NCBI GenBank assembly: GCA_035079385.1
Contig: JAVHKY010000003.1
Span: 18,511,001 to 18,575,000 of the forward strand
Length of the DNA stretch: 64,000 nt
Reading direction: 5' to 3'
From: Aspidiotus rigidus
Taxonomy: Eukaryota > Arthropoda > Insecta > Hemiptera > Diaspididae
The translations under genes and the position numbers were made by a program. The notes below the pieces were generated by a model that ran no database searches, had not been told where the DNA came from, and was given only the letters and a program-made list of their open reading frames with translations. Positions 9,295 through 20,998 of this stretch are shown in pieces (the stretch's first letter is position 1; each line of letters opens with the position of its first letter).

Positions 9295-12200
9295 ACGTAT
9301 TTTTAGGGTTCTACATTATTTGCAAGGTTACAGTTATCAGAGTCACAAACTCACGATATCAGAGTTCGGATCAGAGACTCCAACAGTTTACACTTCTCAG
9401 AAAATAAGCCAACTTCTATGACATTCTCTAAATAATTGAACAGGATATTCATCGAGCTCTTGACGAAGTTGTTTCTATTTTTGATTTGTGATCAACATTA
9501 AAATGAAGCCCTTTTTTTTAGGCAAAATTCCATTCCTATTATTGCCCATGGATCTTGGTAAAGTTTTTTGACAGTGAAGAGCAAGGATGGCGATAATATT
9601 GAAGTACACTAGAAGCCAACCACTAAATGTCAATGGCCGTGGATTGATCAGTGCTTAAGTAAGTATCTAGTTTGATAGTATTCTCATTGAGGAAATAATA
9701 GTGTAGGCTACCTACTCATCAACAAATTTGCGCTAGGAATAAATCTGTGAAAATAAAATCTTTTACTCGTTATCACAAGAGGTAAAACGGAGTTGCGTTA
9801 TGGATTTCAAACTCAGTAGTTTAACATATTGACTCGGGTATTACTTTGACTCGATCTTCACAGATACGTTCAAATATTCATACCGGTGAACTGAAAACTT
9901 TGATAATGTTACTGACAAGTAAAAATGAGGTAGTCTTCCTAAAGATGTTGGTTGCTACTTGTTTTAAGAGGGGGAAAAAGAAAACCTAGAAAAAAAAAAC
10001 ATTAAAAATTGTCTGTCCTGCAAAGATTTGTAACAGAAGACGAAACGGATGGAGACGACATCGAGAAAAAACGTGGTACAGAAAATTGCCCAGCAGTAAA
10101 CACACGTTGTTATAATTCAACAAGTACATGGCGGCATCGTATATTCCAAACATATTTCGTTATATTATTATTGAAATTTAGTGTCGACTGAGTCTTTGAA
10201 CGATGCCGCGGTTTTCTTTGCGTCTTGTCGCTGGTAATACCCGTTCACGGGATCTCTTGTTATGCTAATTACACACTCTTCAAAAAAACTGACGCTAATA
10301 TACGCTTGTATACGAGTATACAATATGTACAGCTATACTGTGCCTTATAGGTCCTTTCTGTCTTGCGTACGTACTATTTACTCCATCTCGTATCTCCGAT
10401 ATTCGTGTGACACACCGTACGTGTTCCTTAAACCCATTTTCAAAAAGTCTATAAGTTACGCGTTCACTTTTGTGTTTAAATTAGTGTACTGGAAGTAAAG
10501 TATGGTCTGTGGTATGTACGCGAGTATATAAATACTCGTAGTGCCCAAAAACCGTTTATCCAATGACTGTAGAGGCGATTGTGCAGGGTTTCAGCGTTTG
10601 AAGAAGAAGTAAATTAAAAATGTGAACGTGAAACTAAAGCACCAAACGGATTATAGGGAAAACGAACTCGACTTTCGTCATTCCATCGTTTATTACGTCC
10701 AGTCGGAGTTTGCTAGGTATAATTGTACGCACAGGTGCCGTCTGTTCGTTATTGACTGTACCCTTTCATACTTGAATACAATTACCTTGAATATAGATTC
10801 TTCAATTTACCCATTTATATATAAAAACTCTTTCGATGTCACTTACATACGTACGAACACTTTTCTGACGAACAGGTTTAAAGCGTGGTATACAAAGGAT
10901 CCTTCACTGAAAAATGAAGAGAACGATTAGTCTACCTTCTAAAGAAAGACTGGAAGTCAAAATTAACGTCAGTGGCAGTGCGGCTACTCGAGAAATTTCG
11001 TTCCAACTTTCTGTTGCACGCGTTTGTCCCCAAGATGATCGATCATCGCGGTGGAGAATTCATACTCGTTATCATAAAGTAAGTGATAGAGGTATTCGAC
11101 GAAATGGATACGAATCTGTGTGGACGTACGATTGTATAGTATTCATAATGCATACAAACAAATGTACAGTATACATTTATGTTAGGTGTTTTTCAATACA
11201 GGTAGACTAGTAACATAATCGTAACAAATTTACCTATATTCGATACGTGGTCGTATTAGAGGTTCCATTCACGCGGTCAAAAGTGCTTCCTTCTCTTCTC
11301 CTAACCTTTGTTAACTTCTATGGTATGAGATGTGTACTTTTACGAGTAGCTCCGCAATTTCAGATAAATGATAGCCCCTAGAGGATTTCTAGATTCTCGA
11401 GATTTTCTATAACACATATCTGATACGTGTTACGTGTAAAACGAGTATGGATGATTTAGCTGAAAATTTAAAAAGCACGCTCTCGAAATACGGTAATTCG
11501 TGTTATTCTTGAATGGAAGATCAATTTCCATCGAGCGATATAAAAGTTTATGCGGAAGACAGCCCGTCAAGTTCAGCAAATGTCTCGAAGACACATAATA
11601 ACTTGGGTCCGGTGAGGAGTACATAGGTAGATATTTACAATTCGGAATAAGAAGAATCGAGCGAATAATAGGTACATATATGAGTTTCGTGAGCTAATAT
11701 AATTCAATTCAAACGTTACAAAATTGCAGAGAAACTAGCATTTTTAGTCGAAGACCGTTATCGATGACCCGTCCAAAGTGCGAAGTTGGAGTACTTAGAT
11801 TAAATGAGGTGAATAAAAGGACTGAAAGAAACAGAGTGCTGGGTTCATAGTTCGGAGACAGCCACGCTATAGAGTGAGACTTGAACGATGTATACTTACC
11901 TGTTGCTAAATGCTTTGCATTTCCCTTTTCTGCTTTTCTCGTTCATCAGTTGCTTGAAACCTGATATAAGTCATCTTGAGTTAGTAAGTGTTGAAGATTC
12001 TACACGTTTTATTTTCGAAATTCTGTTGACTGAGAAGTATTTTGTGCTTGAATTCATGTAGACCAGCTATCTTTCAATATTGATAATAAATTACGGGAAA
12101 AAAGTCCTAGTAATAGTAGCAGGATACAAGTAGAGAGTATAGTTGAATAACGGAAGGCTTCAGAAGACGAGAAATTTTGACAGACAGATTATAAGGGAGA

Positions 12201-12870
12201 ATGCGTGGAGAGTCGATAGTGCAGAAAAATAATTTCTAAAAGGTCTGCGCAAAGATCACCTTGATAATTTTTCGCAATGAGTTTGGAAGCATTTATTAGG
12301 GTACGAGCATTCCTAGCGTGTAGTATTTTGATGGTCAACATTGGAAAAAGTAAGAGTATAGTGGTTGGAATGATGTGTAACAATTGTTTTAGAAGTGAAA
12401 CCCGACAGCGTTATGCCTATAATTTACGATCAAACACGGCCAAAAATTTTCTGAAAAAGTACTAAAAATACAGGTGACTTTTTACAGGAAGGCGTGTTCT
12501 TTTTCCTACATTTTTCTTCTTGTTTCTTAAATATCTTGGATACCTACGCCAATACACTTGAAAACCTTACGTATTTCTGAATAAGATACTAGATTCGGTG
12601 CGCAAATGTTCTTTCTGTCACGCTGAACGAAGATTTCACACTTTAATGAATGTTCTCTTAATTTCCACCCCGAATAGGCACGTGCACCTGCTCCGTCTAT
12701 AAATGTAAACGACTTCGTATTTTTGATTAATACGTTCGCGTAATTTTAATTGTGTGTGAATAAATGACAATGGGCGTGATATTTTTATGGGACTAGAGTC
12801 GAAAATTGGCACGCGTGGACAAGTTACGCCAGACCAGACATACCGTTATCCAATCAACAAAGAGCTGAAT
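9295..12870. other. Unique-looking DNA, no gene recognised
   Basis: About 3.6 kb with no transposon signature that I recognise. Several open frames of 60-102 codons lie at 10,009-11,210 on the plus strand, two of them overlapping (10,622-10,930 and 10,914-11,210). Their translations show no recognisable motif, and stops fall between them. The stretch is relatively rich in CpG-containing TACG and ACGAGTA words, as are parts of intron 1 of the paired-box gene. Regulatory DNA or undetected exons are possible. Confidence 0.4.
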
Positions 12871-12875
12871 ACTAT

Positions 12876-12912
12876 GCTTTTTTTTTTTCTTTCTTTCTTT
12901 CTTTCTTTTTAA
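12876..12912. repeat. (TTTC)n microsatellite
   Basis: A poly(T) run passes into repeated CTTT units. No gene is nearby. Confidence 0.85.
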
Positions 12913-13458
12913 GTTTTGTCGGATAATAATTTCGTTTGACTACATATTTAAATTCTATGAGGAAAATAATTAAACAATACGCATTTTCAACATTTTGATA
13001 AATCATGAAATATGTTTTCAATTTTATAAGCATCTTAGAAGAATACACATAAACTTTAAAATTTACAAAAGGTTATACAGTATTTTTTCTTATTATTATT
13101 CTTCAATTATTTGCAAAAATTTTATTGGACAGGCCGAGAACTTTATTTGTATCTTTAAGCTTATATGGTACGAATTAATGAACAGAAATTATTAATTAAG
13201 AAAAATATAGAAAATTTATTTGAAAATGATTATCAGTCACAATAAAATCATTGATAGGCCTAGTGTTATTTAAAATAATGAAATTCGATTACATATTATT
13301 TTGATGAATTATTAGTCATGAAATATTATGGAAAAATTATCGATATTAATAGGGCTATTAATTAAATTGGGTAGGTACAATAAACTAAATGGAATTATTC
13401 ATGATTAATTTCCTTCATTTTTCATAAGTATTTTTAATTTTTGAAAACTTTCCATGTT
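12913..13458. other. Very AT-rich spacer
   Basis: Strongly AT-rich sequence, with no coding or transposon feature seen. Confidence 0.5.
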
Positions 13459-13935
13459 TTTTTTTTTTTTTTTTTTTTTACGAGCAATGCAGCTGCGCTA
13501 AGGGCTATTTGCTCGGCAGATAGTTCTGCGTTTACATAAACTTAGTATTTAATAAAGTAGAAAGGAAGAAAAGTTGAAAACAAAATACATGTAAAAGAAT
13601 TGAGATGAAATAAAATATAAAGGAAAACAAAAATATTCTTTTTTTTGTTTTTTTTTGGCGTCATCGTTTGGAGTTAAACGTGGTTGTAAAAGTCAGAAGA
13701 TCGTAAGTAAGTTAGAGTTGAGTCAATTGTTTCGGACTAGTTATTGAGAGTTTGTTGTATATTAATAGAAATGTTGAGGGCAGATCGGAGAGGTTGTAAA
13801 GTCGGGCAAGAGAAAAAGTGTTCAACTGTTGAATTGTCTTCGAGACAGTGCGGACATGATGGTGGGCCATGAAAGAGGTCAGAGCCACAAAATTTTCCAA
13901 TACTTCTCGTCCAGCCGAGAGATCATTTTTCATAG
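13459..13935 (-). mobile_element. I-type LINE, 3' terminal fragment
   Basis: Minus strand. At about 13,770-13,880 a frame reads PPSCPHCLEDNSTVEHFFSC followed by PTLQPLR: a C-x2-C...H...C knuckle like that at the end of ORF2 in the I-type element at 63,757-63,870 (PPECHKCHLDKIDVNHIFTC, PKLKTLR). The poly(T) run at 13,459-13,480 would be its poly(A) tail. Only the extreme 3' end is present, which is ordinary 5' truncation. Confidence 0.6.
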
Positions 13936-14144
13936 TTCCAAAGTCGACTCCAATTGGTCTTCATTATATTGAAGATTTACGAAAATTTCAGAGTATAAAT
14001 ATAAGCTAAACTAGTTTTGACTTAAACAACCACCATCAGAGCCGAAAGTGAATCATGTGACAGAAGTGACAGCAAAGCAAAAGTCATACAAACGAAAAAA
14101 GAGGGGAAGATTGATAGGGGATGATGTGTTCCTTCTTAGTAGCC

Positions 14145-14603
14145 CAGGCAGATTAGGTTGTGAAATGGAAATAAATGCCGGCAAAGGTTTTTTTCGTGGA
14201 TAATGTTTAATATGGTCTCCTGATAAACGTACTAAAAGTCCACAGCGATCAGAGAGCGAGCCCTCCCCCAAAGGGGGTCAAAGCACCACAAAAACTAGTT
14301 TTCTGAGAATAAATCGAAAACTAAGCATCAGAGAAAAAAAAGTTTCAAACAAAAGTTGTTCCTCATAAAATTTCCTATGAATTTCACTATATGTATGTCA
14401 ACTTAGCCCAAAAACTCGAGCTGAAAAGTTGGTTTGAAAGTTGAGCAATTTTCTAAAATTTTGGATTTTAGTGTTAGTGTAGTCAAATTAGACAGGTTTC
14501 GGGGAAAAAGAAACATTGCGACATAGTCAAGGTCTGATTATTGGAAATGGTCAAGAATGAAGTTCAAAACAACGTACTAACGTCTCCTCGTTTTTCCCCA
14601 GGA
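14145..14603. repeat. Foldback arm, left
   Basis: Inverted copy of 20,999-21,450. Shared landmarks are ATAAATGCCGGCAAAGG, CAGCGATCAGAGAGCGAGCC, GAAAACTAAGCATCAGAG and CGTTTTTCCCCAGG. The arms are about 455 bp and look roughly 85-90% alike by eye. Without the 5.65-kb LINE, the two arms would have been about 730 bp apart. Confidence 0.82.
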
Positions 14604-14943
14604 GCATCTCTTTTATGGGGGTTGAAACCCCCTCAAAATCAGTTTTTTGTGAATATCCCGCTTAATACGCATTTTAGAGAAAAAAGTCATCAGTCGTGAA
14701 ATTTCCTATCGAACTAGGTATTTCATTTCTAACCTATATGTGATAGTTGGCTCAAAAATTCATGGAGATTGAGCCTCCACCTTGCAAATCCGTAAATAAC
14801 GCGCTCCTTACCGAGAGATTACGTCGTTGCGCGGTGGTTACGCGCGAAGGTAACGTTAATATTTCGCTAGTACATACGGTGAAACGTATACTAATTTTAT
14901 TAGTTTTAATTAATTGTCACAGGGAATTTGCTGCACGATATTA

Positions 14944-14956
14944 TTTTAAGAAAGGT
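14944..14956. repeat. LINE target-site duplication, left copy
   Basis: TTTTAAGAAAGGT, matching 20607-20619 exactly. It lies directly beside the poly(A) tail of the minus-strand LINE. Confidence 0.9.
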
Positions 14957-15092
14957 TTTTTTTTTTTTTTATTATTATTATTTACTTACAGAACTGTACA
15001 AACTTACATTCACCGTAATTTCTAAAAGATATTGACAATGACTCAACTAATTTTTAGGATAATTTGATGAGGGTACAATAATTACAACTGAC

Positions 15093-16421
15093 TTACAAGT
15101 CAAAAATTTTTTTACGACAGAGCCGTGTGGTATCGTTTGTATTATCTAATAAAGCAATAGCTTCCACGTTGGTATGACGATGAAGAATGGCCACGTATTT
15201 ATTCACTTTGCGGACAATAATTTCTTTAACCGGATCCACGTCGAGTTCCGACTGCAGTTGTTTATTTGTAATAAACCATGGCGCTTTGACTATGGCACGT
15301 AGAAATTTATTTTGGAATCTTTCCAATATGGCCAGATTGGAGTCCGCCGCTGTTCCCCATATCTCAGCTCCGTAGCTCCATGCAGGTCGAAATATAGATA
15401 TGTAAATGAGTCTCTTGTTTCCAAGATTTAGATTGGGATGATTTATTAGCCAACTGTAGTTAACGCGTAAAAGATCCAGCATTTTACGTTTCCTTTGGAT
15501 ATGCTCGTGCCAATTTAATTTGGAGTCTAGGTGGAGTCCTAGATACCGAGCAACACTAGCCACAGGGATGGGTTTACCATCTAGCATTGTGGGAATATAA
15601 GAGTGCGGTCGTAAGGCGAAATCAAGTCGCACCGATTTGCTGTTATTCAATTTGATTTTCCACGTGCAAGACCATTTAGCCACTGCGTTCGTTGCTATTT
15701 GTAGATCCGCTACCGCAGTTTTGTAATCAGAATTGTGGGTGATGAGCCCAGTGTCGTCAGCGAACAGGCTGGTCATAGCTGCCGGGGTTTGAGGGACATC
15801 CGCAGTGTATAGGAGGTACAAGATAGGCCCCAGTACAGAGCCTTGAGGGACACCTGCTTTTATACAACCGTGTCGAGATAATGCCGTTTGTATGAGATGA
15901 AGAATTTCCGGTTAAGAAGATATGACAATATGAGATTACATATTCCTGCTGAGAAATGTTCCTTAATTTTGTGTATGAGACCTAAGTGCCACACTTTGTC
16001 AAAAGCGGCACTTACATCCAGGAAAATGGACGGGACGAACTCTTTATTTTCGAGTGGCTGCGTCGCCGTGTGCACAATACGGTGAATTTGCTCAATTGTC
16101 GAGTGGCCTGTACGGAAACCAAATTGGATTTCGGGTAATAGTTTCTTATTTACAATTATCGTATGCAGTCTATCTCGGACTATCTTTTCAAAGATTTTTG
16201 CCGCTATTGGGAGCAGAGAGATCGGTCTATATGAGCTTGGGTTTTCAGGTGGTTTTCCTTGTTTATAAATAACGATAATTTTTGCAATTTTCCATACTTG
16301 CGGTACATATCGAAGTCGAAGACAAGCATTGATAATGTTTGTTAGAAAAACAATGGCTTTCTTTGATAATTCTCTAAACATGATCGGTGTAAGTAGATCG
16401 TGGCCAGGCGATTTATGTAGA
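15093..16421 (-). pseudogene. LINE ORF2, 3' part: reverse transcriptase
   Basis: Continuation of the same ORF2 beyond the PLE. It begins SPGHDLLTP and contains the reverse-transcriptase blocks [41 protein letters not shown] and FADD (15764-15753, the catalytic Asp pair). A single-base frameshift near 15,862 falls just before AGVPQGSV. The thumb and C-terminal part (WSYGAEIWGTAA, LERFQNKFLRAI, APWFITN) is open to a stop at 15093. The best relative in the window is the shorter element at 44.1-46.0 kb, which is similar in order and motifs but clearly a different family. Confidence 0.88.
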
Positions 16422-16626
16422 CACGAATCCGTTCCTTTAAGTTACGGCTATCCATACTAAACAATAAAGAGGAATACTCCGACGTGGAGTAAAAAAATGC
16501 AAACCGCAGAAAAATTGAAAATACGACGAGCGCTTTCGGTTAAACAACCATCTTCGAGCCTGAAATGAAAGCAACTGACGAACAAAAGAGAAGAACGAGG
16601 TATTAAGATCGTCCAAACGACGGATT

Positions 16627-17447
16627 TATCGATCTCTATAATAGACGGTATCCATAAGTTTGGAATTTACAGGAAAGATACTACGACCGATGTTTTAGTC
16701 CACGGTAGTTCGTTCGGTCCTGTTGCTCACAAGATGGCTGCTTTTCATAGCCTAGTTCACAGACTGACTCGTATTCCTTTGAGTCAGTCTGCCTTCAAGA
16801 AAGAGTTAATCACAATAAAACACCTGGCCAGAGTGAATGGGGTCAATGTTGATGTTGACGTGATGGTTCGGAGGAAAGTTACGAGGGGCCTCCTGGATTC
16901 CACCACCTCCCTCCCCCGAGACACGATCCGTGATCGCCGTTTGCGTTGGATCAGTCTCCCTTTCTTGGGGAAGTTCTCTCAGCAATTGGGTCGGGCCCTT
17001 CGCCCGTTTGGCTTCAGACCCGCGTTTTACAACCCTACCACAGTCAAGAGGTTGTTTGTGAGACTGAAGGACCCCATACCTGTTGATGAGAGGAGTGGTG
17101 TGTATAAGTTGGAGTGTGAAGATTGTGGAGGCTTTTATATTGGTGAGACCAGCCGCCAAATGAAAGTTCGAGTAGCTGAGCACCTGAAGTCTTGGAAGAA
17201 GGGACACTTGGGGGAGTCAGCTTTCGCCGATCACTTAATAAACAGTGGCCACAGCTTCCGTGAGGGATCCGAAAAGCTCCTCCATAAGGAGAATTCCTAC
17301 CGTAAGCGTATCGCCCTCGAGAATATAGAGATAATTCGTCATCTCAACACTGACGGTATCACTGTTCTTAATTTGTATATTCCGGAAGATGGCCTGATCG
17401 AACTTGTTTATGACTCACACCGTGATTTCTCGTTTGGACGATCTTAA
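16627..17447 (+). pseudogene. PLE-A ORF fragment with GIY-YIG endonuclease
   Basis: C-terminal part of a Penelope-type polyprotein. It is open from about 16,627 (reading LSISIIDGIHKFGIY) through 17,447; the ATG at 16734 is internal and not a true start. It carries the region after the reverse transcriptase (HKMAAFHSLVHRLTRIPLS). The GIY-YIG nuclease follows at about 17,094-17,330, with GVYKLECEDCGGFYIGET, a conserved Arg (RQMKVRVAEH), and ADHLINSGHSF. Two Cys and later His residues fit the zinc-binding finger typical of PLE nucleases. The frame is intact but lacks the polymerase. It is almost identical to copy 2, apart from a one-base insertion there. Confidence 0.9.
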
Positions 17448-17489
17448 TACCTCGTTCTTCTCTTTTGTTCGTCAGTTGCTTTCATTTCA

Positions 17490-17522
17490 GGCTCGAAGAT
17501 GGTTGTTTAACCGAAAGCGCTC
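17490..17522 (+). ncRNA. Degenerate hammerhead motif in PLE-A pseudo-LTR
   Basis: CTCGAAGA (a near-match to CUGANGA) is followed by a perfect GGTT-GTTT-AACC hairpin, GAAA, and a self-complementary AGCGCT followed by C. The inverted pseudo-LTR carries the same motif on the minus strand at 16528-16560, and copy 2 carries it at 24280-24312 (minus) and 25261-25293 (plus). The altered first two core bases make self-cleavage doubtful. Confidence 0.5.
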
Positions 17523-17604
17523 GTCGTATTTTCAATTTTTCTGCGGTTTGCATTTTTTTACTCCACGTCGGAGTATTCCTCTTTATTGTTTCGATTTATG
17601 TAGA

Positions 17605-18929
17605 CTTAGTTTGTCAATAATTCTGGCTATTTCCATTGGCGAAGTTGGGCGAATTGTTCCTTCGTTTCCTACAGGAAGGAAAGGAATTATTTCTGAATGT
17701 ATTTCATTTTCTTGAAAAGCTTCTTCAAAATATTCCGCGAAAAGTTCAGCTTTTTCCTCATTACTTCTAGCCCACGACCCATCTCGCTTCCGGAGTGGGG
17801 GATTTGGTTGTTGGGGGCGACGAATCTTTTTAGTCGCTGCCCAAAGTGAATAATTTGCCTCCTTTGTCGGGGCCAACGCTCTTACATAGGACGCGAAGGA
17901 GTCATTTCTCCACTGTCGGATAGCGCGTGTTGTTTCTTTCGATAAACTGTTGAAGATGACTTTGTTTTCCACTGAGCGGTGTCGTTGCCACGCCTTACGC
18001 GCTCGACGTCTCCTCTTGACCATGTTGCGAATGAAGTTAGGACATTCGGTTGCAGATGGACCTGCAGTTGGATATTGGGTGCACGCTCCCACAGCTTGTA
18101 CAAGGAATGACGCAAAGTTTTCAGCAGCGGAGTCGATTTTGGCTGATGTTGAAATTTTGGTTCGAAGATTTATGAAGCCATCGGTTGTTTCACGGTAGAG
18201 GTCCCAATCAGTAGATTTGTTGGCTAGTGGTTTTGTCGGCGTCGTCCGGATCGGAGCGCGGAAGAATTCAAGGAAGACAGGAACGTGGTTTGAGCTGAGG
18301 TCGGTGTAGTCTTCTATCTTGAACTGATTTATGGGGAGACCTTTCACCAAATAGAAGTCTATGATATCTGGTCTTTTATTCAGATCGGATGGCCAGTGGG
18401 TAGGATTATTTGATGCGATAGCTTGACAATGGGCTCTTTGCACAGATTTTAGTAGAACTCGTCCCCTCGGGTTGCTTAGTCTTGAACCCCAAGTAGGGTC
18501 TTTGGCGTTAAAATCTCCACCTAAGATCCAGTGGTTACCAAGGTGCTGAAACAAACAGTTGAATTCCGACTCTTTTGGAGGAGAGTTTGGTGGACAGTAT
18601 ATGCTGCCGATATTTACTGTGCGGCTGTTTAACTGGATGGATATTACTGATGATTGCACGCTATTGGTTGAGTAGGCGCCGACATTGTAATGTTCAATCG
18701 TTTTCCGGACTAGCGTTGCAGCACCGCCTCTAGGTGAGCCACTAGGGTGGTTAGCTACATAGGTATCGTAGTCACGGATTTTAGGCACGGATACATAACT
18801 GGTTAAATGAGATTCTGATATAAGCGCCACGTCTACATTGTGAGAGTGGAAGAAGAGTTCGAGTTCATTTTTATGTGATAGAAGACCATTGGCATTCCAA
18901 CAAACGATTTTTAATGGACGATTTGTCAT
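17605..18929 (-). pseudogene. LINE ORF2, 5' part: AP-type endonuclease and linker
   Basis: First part of ORF2, starting at ATG 18929-18927, which overlaps the ORF1 stop by one ATGA, suggesting reinitiation. Residues 1 to about 225 form an exonuclease-endonuclease-phosphatase domain that nicks the target DNA. Visible motifs are WNANGL, ISESHL, GGDFNAKDPTWGS and a final SSNHVPV with the catalytic-type His. A basic linker follows (VKRRRRARKAWQRH, then NYSLWAATKKIRRP). The frame runs to the PLE insertion point, where it reads LHKS and then enters PLE sequence. It resumes as PGHDLLTP at 16,421 on the other side. Confidence 0.88.
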
Positions 18930-20203
18930 GAGGTTTCGTTCTTACGGGTTTTTCTGGGTGGTGACGGCCCTGAACATTCCAGCGCTGTTACCCTTTGCTC
19001 TAGATTAGTAAATTTCTCTAGCAAGGTTTTTTGGTTGTTCTCCATACGTTGTAGAATTTCCAAGAGTTTATCCGGTTCTCTTGTTACTGAAGTGGGTGGT
19101 TGATGAGGCGTCCTTGTAGTCTGAGCACGGGACTTGGATGCTTCTATGGCAGGGCTAGGTGATAGTGCACTAGTTGTTGAAACTGCGGCGTACGAGGGTC
19201 GCGAGCTGTTTGCTTCAAACGCTGTCGGAGCTGGCATACTATTTCTGATGCGATCAACTGCCGTAATTCTGCTTGGTTTTTTAATGGCTGTGACTTTCAT
19301 TTGGTAGTACTCGCAGCCTTTATAATTTGCTGTATGTTGACCTTTGCAGTTAGCGCAGGTAGGGGTAGAACTTCGCGACTTACAGTCTTTGTATAAATGA
19401 TTATCCCCGCATTTCACACACTTGGGAGTCCTGGAACAATAATTCTTTGTGTGATTGAAGTCCTGGCATCGAGTACATTGAGGTAGGCTTGGAGCTTTTC
19501 TCGGGGGCTCTACCGTAACTTTGCAATGACACAGCGTATTGATGTCGTATATGTTACGATTATTTTCTGCCGTTTTGAGATCGACTTTGAAAAGTGGTAA
19601 TTTAACGATTAAGTTTTTATTTTCTGACTTTTTCTTCAACTGAACGTTGATAATATTTACAACAGTGTGACCCACTTCTAACAAATCCTTGATGATATCG
19701 TCAACATCTGTAGACTGATGTAGCCCGCGTATAAATACGGTGAATGACTTATCTTCTTTCAATTAATACGTGTGAAACTTGATATTACCGAGTTCCTTCT
19801 TGTCGCTCATGGGTAGGGTAGAATAGTCGTTTAGATTTTTTTGTAGCTTACGATAATCTGCTGCAGATTCTAACGTGATTTTGAGTTCGCCGTTGGCTAA
19901 CGTTTTCATCTCATGAAGTTGAATATCTTCTTTTGCTAACTGTTCGTTAAAAACCTTGATCGATTTTATTCCATTCACAAAGAAGGGCGGAGGTTTCTTT
20001 TCGTTCTTGACTTGAGTTTCGGATTCTACGCTTTTATCAGTCTCCATTGAGACTGCAGGTGGAGCAGGATTAAGAAATCGCTTAATGCCCATCTTTTGTT
20101 TGAGATCCGCATTTTCTTGACGAATCTTTTTGATTTCTTCACGAGCCGCTTGTAATTCTTCAGTAATTTGACTGAGTGTTTTCTGTAGCTCCTCCATTGC
20201 CAT
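18926..20203 (-). pseudogene. LINE ORF1 (coiled coil plus CCHC knuckles), one nonsense codon
   Basis: The ORF1 nucleic-acid-binding protein of the jockey-type LINE, which would coat the element's RNA. It starts at ATG 20203 and runs in one frame to TGA 18928-18926 (425 codons), broken only by an in-frame TAA at 19765-19763. The N-terminus (residues about 3-40) is a heptad-like coiled coil rich in E, Q and K. A basic or polar stretch follows, then a PRE_C2HC-like region. Three closely spaced zinc-knuckle motifs come next (CTRCQDFNHTKNYC, CVKCGDNHLYKDC, CANCKGQHTANYKGC). A Ser/Pro-rich linker and a short second coiled coil end the protein. The stop codon overlaps the ORF2 start as ATGA. Confidence 0.85.
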
Positions 20204-20606
20204 GGAGGGCTATAAAGAAGAATAAACTGAGATTGTTCACCAGAAATAGTATCGGTAGAGCGAAATAATGAATTAAAACACTATGCCGTAAACGGCCACA
20301 AATAAGTATATCACGTACAAACAGGAATAGTTTGCGATAAGTCGAATTAACGAGAAAGCGAACGAAAAACGTGTTGCCTCGTACTTGACGAATGCAGAAC
20401 TGATTATATTATTAAAATAAATATAAATGCAGAAAAAGAACGACAAACCAGGAATTAATCGAAGTCAGGTTTGCAATCTCTTTAGATAGATCTTAAAACG
20501 CAGAACTTGCAGAACCCACGCAAAAGGGCGCCTTGATCCTTTTTTTAGGAAGAAATTTGATTCTCAAAACAGAACCATTGAGGGTAAGCACACTCCAAAG
20601 AGTGAT

Positions 20607-20619
20607 TTTTAAGAAAGGT
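20607..20619. repeat. LINE target-site duplication, right copy
   Basis: TTTTAAGAAAGGT, the exact partner of 14944-14956, marking the 5' end of the LINE. Confidence 0.9.
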
Positions 20620-20998
20620 ATAATCAACTGCCTATCATACATGAAAATAAAGTTTTCCGCACATGGACAGACATTTTAAAAATCGTTTCTTATGCATGTA
20701 TGATATGTAAAAAGCTGAATGGGGGGCTGTAAACATGCGAGCCCATCCCCCATTTCGATTTTTCTAGTTGGAGTGGGTGGATTCGTTTGTACTGGGTTGT
20801 ACCGTACAGTTTTCCGTTCGTGCTGGTCTTCTTCCCCCTCCAACCTTATGATGGGGCTGTATGCCAGGCCAGCATGTCGTGCTCCATTTTCGGACTGAAA
20901 ACAGGCTGAAGTTTGTGTGCTACGTTTTTGCTGTATTATGCTCTCGAGTTTCTCCATTGTGGACACCCCTCTCCCCCTACAGTCCTTTGGGGAGGACC
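20620..20998. other. Foldback interior, right part
   Basis: The spacer of the foldback element on the 5' side of the LINE. Its other half is at 14604-14943. It contains a G/C-rich patch near 20,960-21,000 and no gene. Confidence 0.5.

Larger units (their letters stand above)
16422..17591 (+). mobile_element. Penelope-like element A, copy 1 (5'-truncated)
   Basis: A 1,170-bp PLE inserted in the LINE ORF2. Target duplications are CGATTTATGTAGA at 16409-16421 and 17592-17604. Structure: a 37-bp extension (16422-16458), an inverted pseudo-LTR (16459-16620), the C-terminal part of the PLE ORF, then a sense pseudo-LTR (17430-17591). The two pseudo-LTRs are inverted copies of about 162 bp. The same family occurs at 24170-25364 and 31706-33735. 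The reverse-transcriptase part is missing, so only the endonuclease end was copied. Confidence 0.92.
14957..20606 (-). mobile_element. Full-length jockey-type LINE interrupted by a PLE
   Basis: A minus-strand non-LTR retrotransposon of about 4.5 kb once the 1.17-kb PLE insertion (16422-17591) is removed. Order on the minus strand: 5' UTR (20606-20204), ORF1 with coiled coil and zinc knuckles, ORF2 with endonuclease and reverse transcriptase, 3' UTR and a tail of A's with TAA repeats (14957-14985). Exact 13-bp target duplications flank it, so insertion was a single complete target-primed event. It sits inside an older foldback element. The copy is dead: a stop in ORF1, a frameshift in ORF2 and the PLE insertion. 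No RNase H domain was seen, as is usual in the jockey clade. Confidence 0.92.

Noticed and set aside
10262..11210. Consecutive plus-strand ORFs as one gene
   Set aside because: The frames differ, stops separate them, no domain is recognised and no convincing splice pattern was found.
16806..17207. 133-codon minus-strand ORF and equivalents at 24595-24924 and 31707-32111
   Set aside because: Antisense shadows of the PLE-A GIY-YIG ORF; they recur because the PLE copies are alike.
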